Of a stretch of 10,552 bases of DNA, positions 7,611 through 10,552 are shown piece by piece. The stretch comes from Hermodarchaeum sp048939595 (GTDB taxonomy: Archaea; Asgardarchaeota; Hermodarchaeia; Hermodarchaeales; Hermodarchaeaceae). A program made the position numbers and the translations under genes. Every line of letters begins with the position of its first letter. Position 1 is the stretch's first letter. Below the pieces are notes generated by a model that saw nothing but the letters and a program-made list of their open reading frames with translations, had not been told where the DNA came from and did not search any database. The stretch covers positions 1 through 10,552 of the forward strand of contig JBHLPI010000073.1 in NCBI GenBank assembly GCA_048939595.1. Reading direction: 5' to 3'.

Positions 7611-7626
7611 ACTTTTTAGAAAAAGT
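7611..7626. repeat. Inverted repeat ACTTTTT-AG-AAAAAGT
   Basis: Two perfect 7-base arms (7611-7617 and 7620-7626) separated by AG. Flanking CC and GG could add two more pairs with one bulged A. The site lies 24 bases before the aminopeptidase start and could be a regulator-binding site, or form a small hairpin in that gene's leader if transcription starts to its right. Confidence 0.5.
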
Positions 7627-7639
7627 GGTTTTTTAATCA

Positions 7640-7662
7640 AAATTAAATGTTGACTTTAATTT
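7640..7662. repeat. Inverted repeat AAATTAAA-N7-TTTAATTT
   Basis: Perfect 8-base arms at 7640-7647 and 7655-7662 around TGTTGAC. The symmetry suits either a dimeric regulator site or back-to-back TATA-like boxes for the two divergent genes. It lies 55 bases before the repeat-protein ATG and 53 before the aminopeptidase ATG, almost midway. Confidence 0.5.
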
Positions 7663-7716
7663 AGCTATTGCTCCAAGTTTATCTTAGGCTCAAAAGAGTT
7701 AAGAATAGACTTTCCA

Positions 7717-10461
7717 ATGGTTAAGAAAGGTGGATGTAAGCCACTTACCCCGGGGGCTCCAGATGTGACTACACTAGCAGAGCTTCGCAAGCACTACTCC
7801 ACGCTTAAAGATATTAGCGCCAAATGTCGAACGATTATGGGCGGTCTCCCCTCTGAAATCGAGACCTCGCTAGAGGATGCAGGACGGGAGCTTTTGGCCC
7901 TTGAAGGATTCGACAGAGACGCAAAGACCAGTTGGTCTCTTAGTCCGAAGAAGCGGCGGCTCATAAAGCAAATCGACCAAGGTCTTCCCAAAGTCGATGA
8001 GGACTTATCACGATCATTACGCCTTCATATCGAATTACTAAAGTCCTACATGACTGAGCTTGAAGACTTGAAAGCTACAATCATGACCTTTGACATCAAG
8101 TTGGGGCGGGACCTCAATAGCCTCTCTTTCCCCTCAACCCAAGGGGGTTATGCTGTTGTGCTACCCGTTCTCTCACGGTTTGTGTCAAATCTAGAAGGTC
8201 TTTCAAAACAGCTTCGTGAAGCCTTACTCAAGCAAACAAATGATATGCTCGAACAAAACCGGGCTTTAATTAAGACTTATGACCGATTTGTAGGCATTGA
8301 CACAAGTGATGTGTCAATTAGTGCTGAACGCGAATCAGTTGGAGTAAATACAATCCCAGAACTTTTCGAGATACGGAAAACCCTCCGAAAAGAGCATGAA
8401 TACCTCACCAGTCGGCGAGGGGAGGTTGTCGACACATTACGTGCAAAACTTCAAGCTAGTATTGAGTCTTCAATCTCGTTATTAGAAACTGCTCGAGGTT
8501 TAAACCTTAAAGTACCCATGGCAATTTCTACCTCCCTAAAAGGCTTAAAAAAGCAGTTAGATGGTGAAGCCAATCTTACAACACTTCTTGGTTTGGTCCA
8601 ACAATACGATGGCCAAGTGCTAAAGGCCTCAAGTGAGATCCGGAGTCAAATCCTTGAATTCGGACATAACCTTAACCGCATACTAGCTAGTGCGAACATC
8701 TCCCAAGAAGCGACTTTTCTCCCACCTGCACCACCTGAAGTTACTAAAGAGGCAGATTTAGCTGCCCTTATCGCTAGTTTTGAGCGCTTACAAGCGTACC
8801 AAACTAATGTTGAAACGGCGATTCGCGCGGAATCCATGCGAATTATTGATGATTTAACGCGGGCCGTAAAGCGCAAAGTGCTACTAAATACGGATGAACT
8901 GGACAAGTTTGTTAAAAACCAAACAAAGAAGCTCCAAAAAGGCGATCTGAAAGATCTTGTCAAAATCTATTCAGATGTTGCTACCCAAATTATTGAAGAA
9001 AATGGAAAATTGCTAGCAGAAATCCGAACCCAAGAGGCTTTACTTACTCGCATCTCTGAAACGGCGAGTACGGTTCTTGACAAAACCACCATGGGTGCTG
9101 CACCTGCACCAGTCCGCAGTTCTGATATTAGCTTCCCCGAATTAGTTGAAGCATATGCGCGACTACATAAGCATGTGGAAAATCGAATTGATCTTTTCCG
9201 TAAAGCCTGGGAGCGGGAACTCAACGCCCTCTTAGCTGAAATTCAGGTTATCAAACCCACCTACCGTGAGTCTTTCAAGACCATGGAGCAATTTCTGGAT
9301 ACTGCAATTGCCCAAATTCGAAATAGTTCTAGCTTTGAAGAAATTGAAGGCGTGGCGCGAGAAGCGCAAGGGGATGCCCTCTACAAGGCACAAGATGCCA
9401 TCGAGAATCTCAAATATCGTCTCGACCTCAAACTACGATTAGCAGTTTCCAAACTTCTCGGTATGGGTTTGACCATTCCCTCAGAAGTCCAGGCTGCCAT
9501 TCAAGAACTAACACAAATTGTCCCTGCGAGCGAAACCTATGAGGAAGCTATTCGCAAAGCTCATCATATAGTTGAACTCTTTGAGAAGCGAATTGTAGGG
9601 TACTTCAATCAGACACTTAATGAGCAAATCAAAGCTTTCTCAGAATTGACCAGTGTCTCCGCGACTCTTGGGATTAAAACCGACACTTATGTCAAGCAAT
9701 CAATGAAATTACAGGATAAGTTACCGGCAAATATTGAAGAATTGCCAGATCGTTTCGACGAACTCCGGGAATTGTTGACCGATGCGAAGTTACTCAAAGA
9801 CATCCGATCAAAGGCTAATGAAGTTTGGCGTAATCTTAATTCCGTTACTGATCTTCTCGAAAGACATGGCCAAGCCGAGATTGTAGCGAAACTCAAGGAT
9901 CTGCTTGCTCGAGTTCCTGACGCCTTGGAGGCCGAACAAGTCAACACAGTACTGGAAATCTGTATGGCTCTAGTTGAAGCCCAAAATAGTGTCCTCGACA
10001 TCCTCCGAAATATGGAACAAAAGACCGAATCTGCCTTTGAGCAGTTATTGGAGAATACGACCGAATACTATTCTACAATTAATCGCGTGTATGCATCCCG
10101 TCCCACGGAATTTAGCAAAATCATATTTCCAATCGACACTTTACAGAACCTCCGTGGAAAATTGGAAACAGTTAATTCTCTCCCTGAAGCCATTGACATC
10201 TTCACCACAATTCGAAGTCTAGAACAACAATGGCTGGAGAAAATCAAAGAACTGGATGAATGGCATAAGGCGCTCCGTGTGTTTCTTGCCGACTTCAACC
10301 CAGCAGCGCCTAAAGCTGAACGAAATCGTCAATTAAACGAGATTGAAAAACGAATTCGCGAAACCTACTCTCGTGAGGATACAGCAAATTACCTCACTTG
10401 GGCGGCCCGAGAACTGGGTGCCGTAATGGTTGAACAAAAAGAAAAAGCCAAGAAGAAATAG
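7717..10461 (+). CDS. Large all-helical protein of about twelve degenerate 67-residue repeats
   Basis: Unrecognised protein of 914 residues with no membrane segment, signal peptide or enzyme motif. It is almost wholly helical and rich in L, E, K and A. From about residue 211 to 846 a degenerate unit recurs, with starts near 211, 287, 346, 410, 471, 539, 606, 673, 740 and 821 (mean spacing 68). Related segments lie near 18 and 147. Each unit opens with a short cap such as N-T-I-P-E-L, I-S-F-P-E-L or S-F-E-E-I, then a helix of about 25 residues. Most then have a second helix and a break containing P, D or G (for example L-K-V-P at 264-267 and L-T-I-P at 585-588). Two proline-rich linkers occur near 335-341 and 461-466. 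The tail (905-914) is strongly basic. This suggests an elongated helical rod or scaffold. An in-frame stop at 7657-7659 precedes ATG 7717; no ribosome-binding site is visible. The next gene starts 11 bases after its stop, so they are probably co-transcribed. Function unknown. Confidence 0.88.
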   Translation: MVKKGGCKPLTPGAPDVTTLAELRKHYSTLKDISAKCRTIMGGLPSEIETSLEDAGRELLALEGFDRDAKTSWSLSPKKRRLIKQIDQGLPKVDEDLSRSLRLHIELLKSYMTELEDLKATIMTFDIKLGRDLNSLSFPSTQGGYAVVLPVLSRFVSNLEGLSKQLREALLKQTNDMLEQNRALIKTYDRFVGIDTSDVSISAERESVGVNTIPELFEIRKTLRKEHEYLTSRRGEVVDTLRAKLQASIESSISLLETARGLNLKVPMAISTSLKGLKKQLDGEANLTTLLGLVQQYDGQVLKASSEIRSQILEFGHNLNRILASANISQEATFLPPAPPEVTKEADLAALIASFERLQAYQTNVETAIRAESMRIIDDLTRAVKRKVLLNTDELDKFVKNQTKKLQKGDLKDLVKIYSDVATQIIEENGKLLAEIRTQEALLTRISETASTVLDKTTMGAAPAPVRSSDISFPELVEAYARLHKHVENRIDLFRKAWERELNALLAEIQVIKPTYRESFKTMEQFLDTAIAQIRNSSSFEEIEGVAREAQGDALYKAQDAIENLKYRLDLKLRLAVSKLLGMGLTIPSEVQAAIQELTQIVPASETYEEAIRKAHHIVELFEKRIVGYFNQTLNEQIKAFSELTSVSATLGIKTDTYVKQSMKLQDKLPANIEELPDRFDELRELLTDAKLLKDIRSKANEVWRNLNSVTDLLERHGQAEIVAKLKDLLARVPDALEAEQVNTVLEICMALVEAQNSVLDILRNMEQKTESAFEQLLENTTEYYSTINRVYASRPTEFSKIIFPIDTLQNLRGKLETVNSLPEAIDIFTTIRSLEQQWLEKIKELDEWHKALRVFLADFNPAAPKAERNRQLNEIEKRIRETYSREDTANYLTWAARELGAVMVEQKEKAKKK
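7768..10254 (+). repeat. Degenerate protein-level tandem repeats, period about 67 residues
   Basis: Covers residues 18-846 of the helical-repeat protein. The clearest matching unit starts are T-T-L-A-E-L (18), N-T-I-P-E-L (211), A-D-L-A-A-L (346), D-L-K-D-L-V (410), I-S-F-P-E-L-V (471), S-F-E-E-I-E (539), T-Y-E-E-A-I (607), I-E-E-L-P-D (673), V-N-T-V-L-E-I (742) and S-L-P-E-A-I (821). The repeat is visible only in protein, not in DNA, so it is old. Borders are approximate. Confidence 0.6.
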
Positions 10462-10466
10462 GGTGA
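10461..10466 (+). promoter_or_regulatory. Ribosome-binding site of the last gene
   Basis: GGGTGA, whose GGTGA complements the archaeal 16S rRNA 3' end, lies 6 bases before ATG 10473. Its first G is the last base of the TAG stop of the helical-repeat gene, which indicates translation from a shared transcript. Confidence 0.75.
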
Positions 10467-10472
10467 AAAAAC

Positions 10473-10552
10473 ATGGAAGCATCAGATGAAGGACCGCGTG
10501 TTGCGGAAGTATTTGCCATCGGAATCGGCGAATGTGGAAGCAACCTCGTTGG
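10473..10552 (+). CDS. N-terminus of a probable tubulin/FtsZ-superfamily GTPase (truncated by window end)
   Basis: Only 26 full codons are present. After an acidic start (M-E-A-S-D-E-G-P-R), the sequence A-E-V-F-A-I-G-I-G-E-C-G-S-N-L-V forms a beta strand followed by a glycine-rich loop and the start of a helix. In tubulins the first nucleotide-binding loop reads G-Q-C-G-N; here it is G-E-C-G-S-N, and FtsZ/CetZ proteins have G-x-G-G-x-G-x at the same place. A tubulin-like GTPase is therefore the best reading. The main alternative is a Rossmann NAD(P)-binding enzyme; archaeal myo-inositol-1-phosphate synthase begins in a similar way (G-V-G-N-C-A-S-S). The GGTGA site 6 bases upstream supports this start. 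The short fragment limits certainty about the family, though the gene itself is well supported. Confidence 0.55.
   Translation, partial: MEASDEGPRVAEVFAIGIGECGSNLV

Larger units (their letters stand above)
7588..7716. promoter_or_regulatory. Divergent AT-rich intergenic region, probable bidirectional promoter
   Basis: 129 bases between the aminopeptidase (leftward) and the helical-repeat gene (rightward). It is markedly AT-rich in 7611-7663 and holds two perfect inverted repeats, listed separately. The AAATTAAA/TTTAATTT arms could act as TATA elements in the two directions: a start about 25 bases downstream of each arm would give leaders of roughly 30 bases on both sides. Neither gene has a recognisable Shine-Dalgarno site. 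This reading is inference from spacing and composition. Confidence 0.45.

Noticed and set aside
8646..8963. Minus-strand open frame of 105 codons inside the helical-repeat gene
   Set aside because: It is an antisense shadow with Arg/Ser-rich low-information translation and no start signal. Several similar frames opposite this gene were rejected for the same reason.
10473..10552. myo-Inositol-1-phosphate synthase as the identity of the last gene
   Set aside because: The G-x-G-x-C opening is similar, but G-E-C-G-S-N fits the tubulin loop better than G-N-C-A-S-S. It is kept as the main alternative because only 26 residues are visible.

Overview
The window reads as a dense stretch of an archaeal chromosome. 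The evidence is a type II (archaeal/eukaryotic-style) methionine aminopeptidase, Shine-Dalgarno sites of the GGAG/GGTGA kind, very short intergenic gaps, and a final gene whose N-terminus resembles the tubulin/FtsZ superfamily. The large coiled-coil and helical-repeat proteins would suit an Asgard-type archaeon, but the phylum cannot be settled from this sequence. No rRNA, tRNA, insertion sequence, CRISPR array or phage gene was seen. No stretch longer than about 130 bases lacks a gene.

Left part (1-3901, all on the minus strand, so transcribed right to left): a serine hydroxymethyltransferase-like PLP enzyme that lacks several residues and loops needed for folate chemistry; an acidic coiled-coil protein ending in a winged helix-turn-helix; a CorA-type membrane protein with GMS in place of the usual GMN signature; and the N-terminal 113 residues of a CoA-transferase alpha subunit that runs off the left edge. 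Gaps of 55-116 bases allow co-transcription, but the genes have no obvious shared pathway.

Middle (4019-7587): a plus-strand 12-helix major facilitator transporter diverges from the SHMT-like gene. It meets tail to tail, with only 2 bases between stop codons, a minus-strand pair made of methionine aminopeptidase and an M20 zinc peptidase/deacylase. That pair is 18 bases apart and probably one operon concerned with peptide trimming.

Right part (7717-10552, plus strand): a 914-residue all-helical protein built of roughly 67-residue degenerate repeats. Eleven bases downstream, behind a good GGTGA ribosome-binding site, comes the start of a gene with a G-E-C-G-S-N loop like that of tubulins. The repeat protein and the aminopeptidase diverge from a 129-base AT-rich gap holding two perfect inverted repeats, which may be a bidirectional promoter. 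The pairing of a long helical-repeat rod with a possible tubulin-like GTPase is the most interesting feature of the window and a candidate for an undescribed cytoskeletal or partitioning module.
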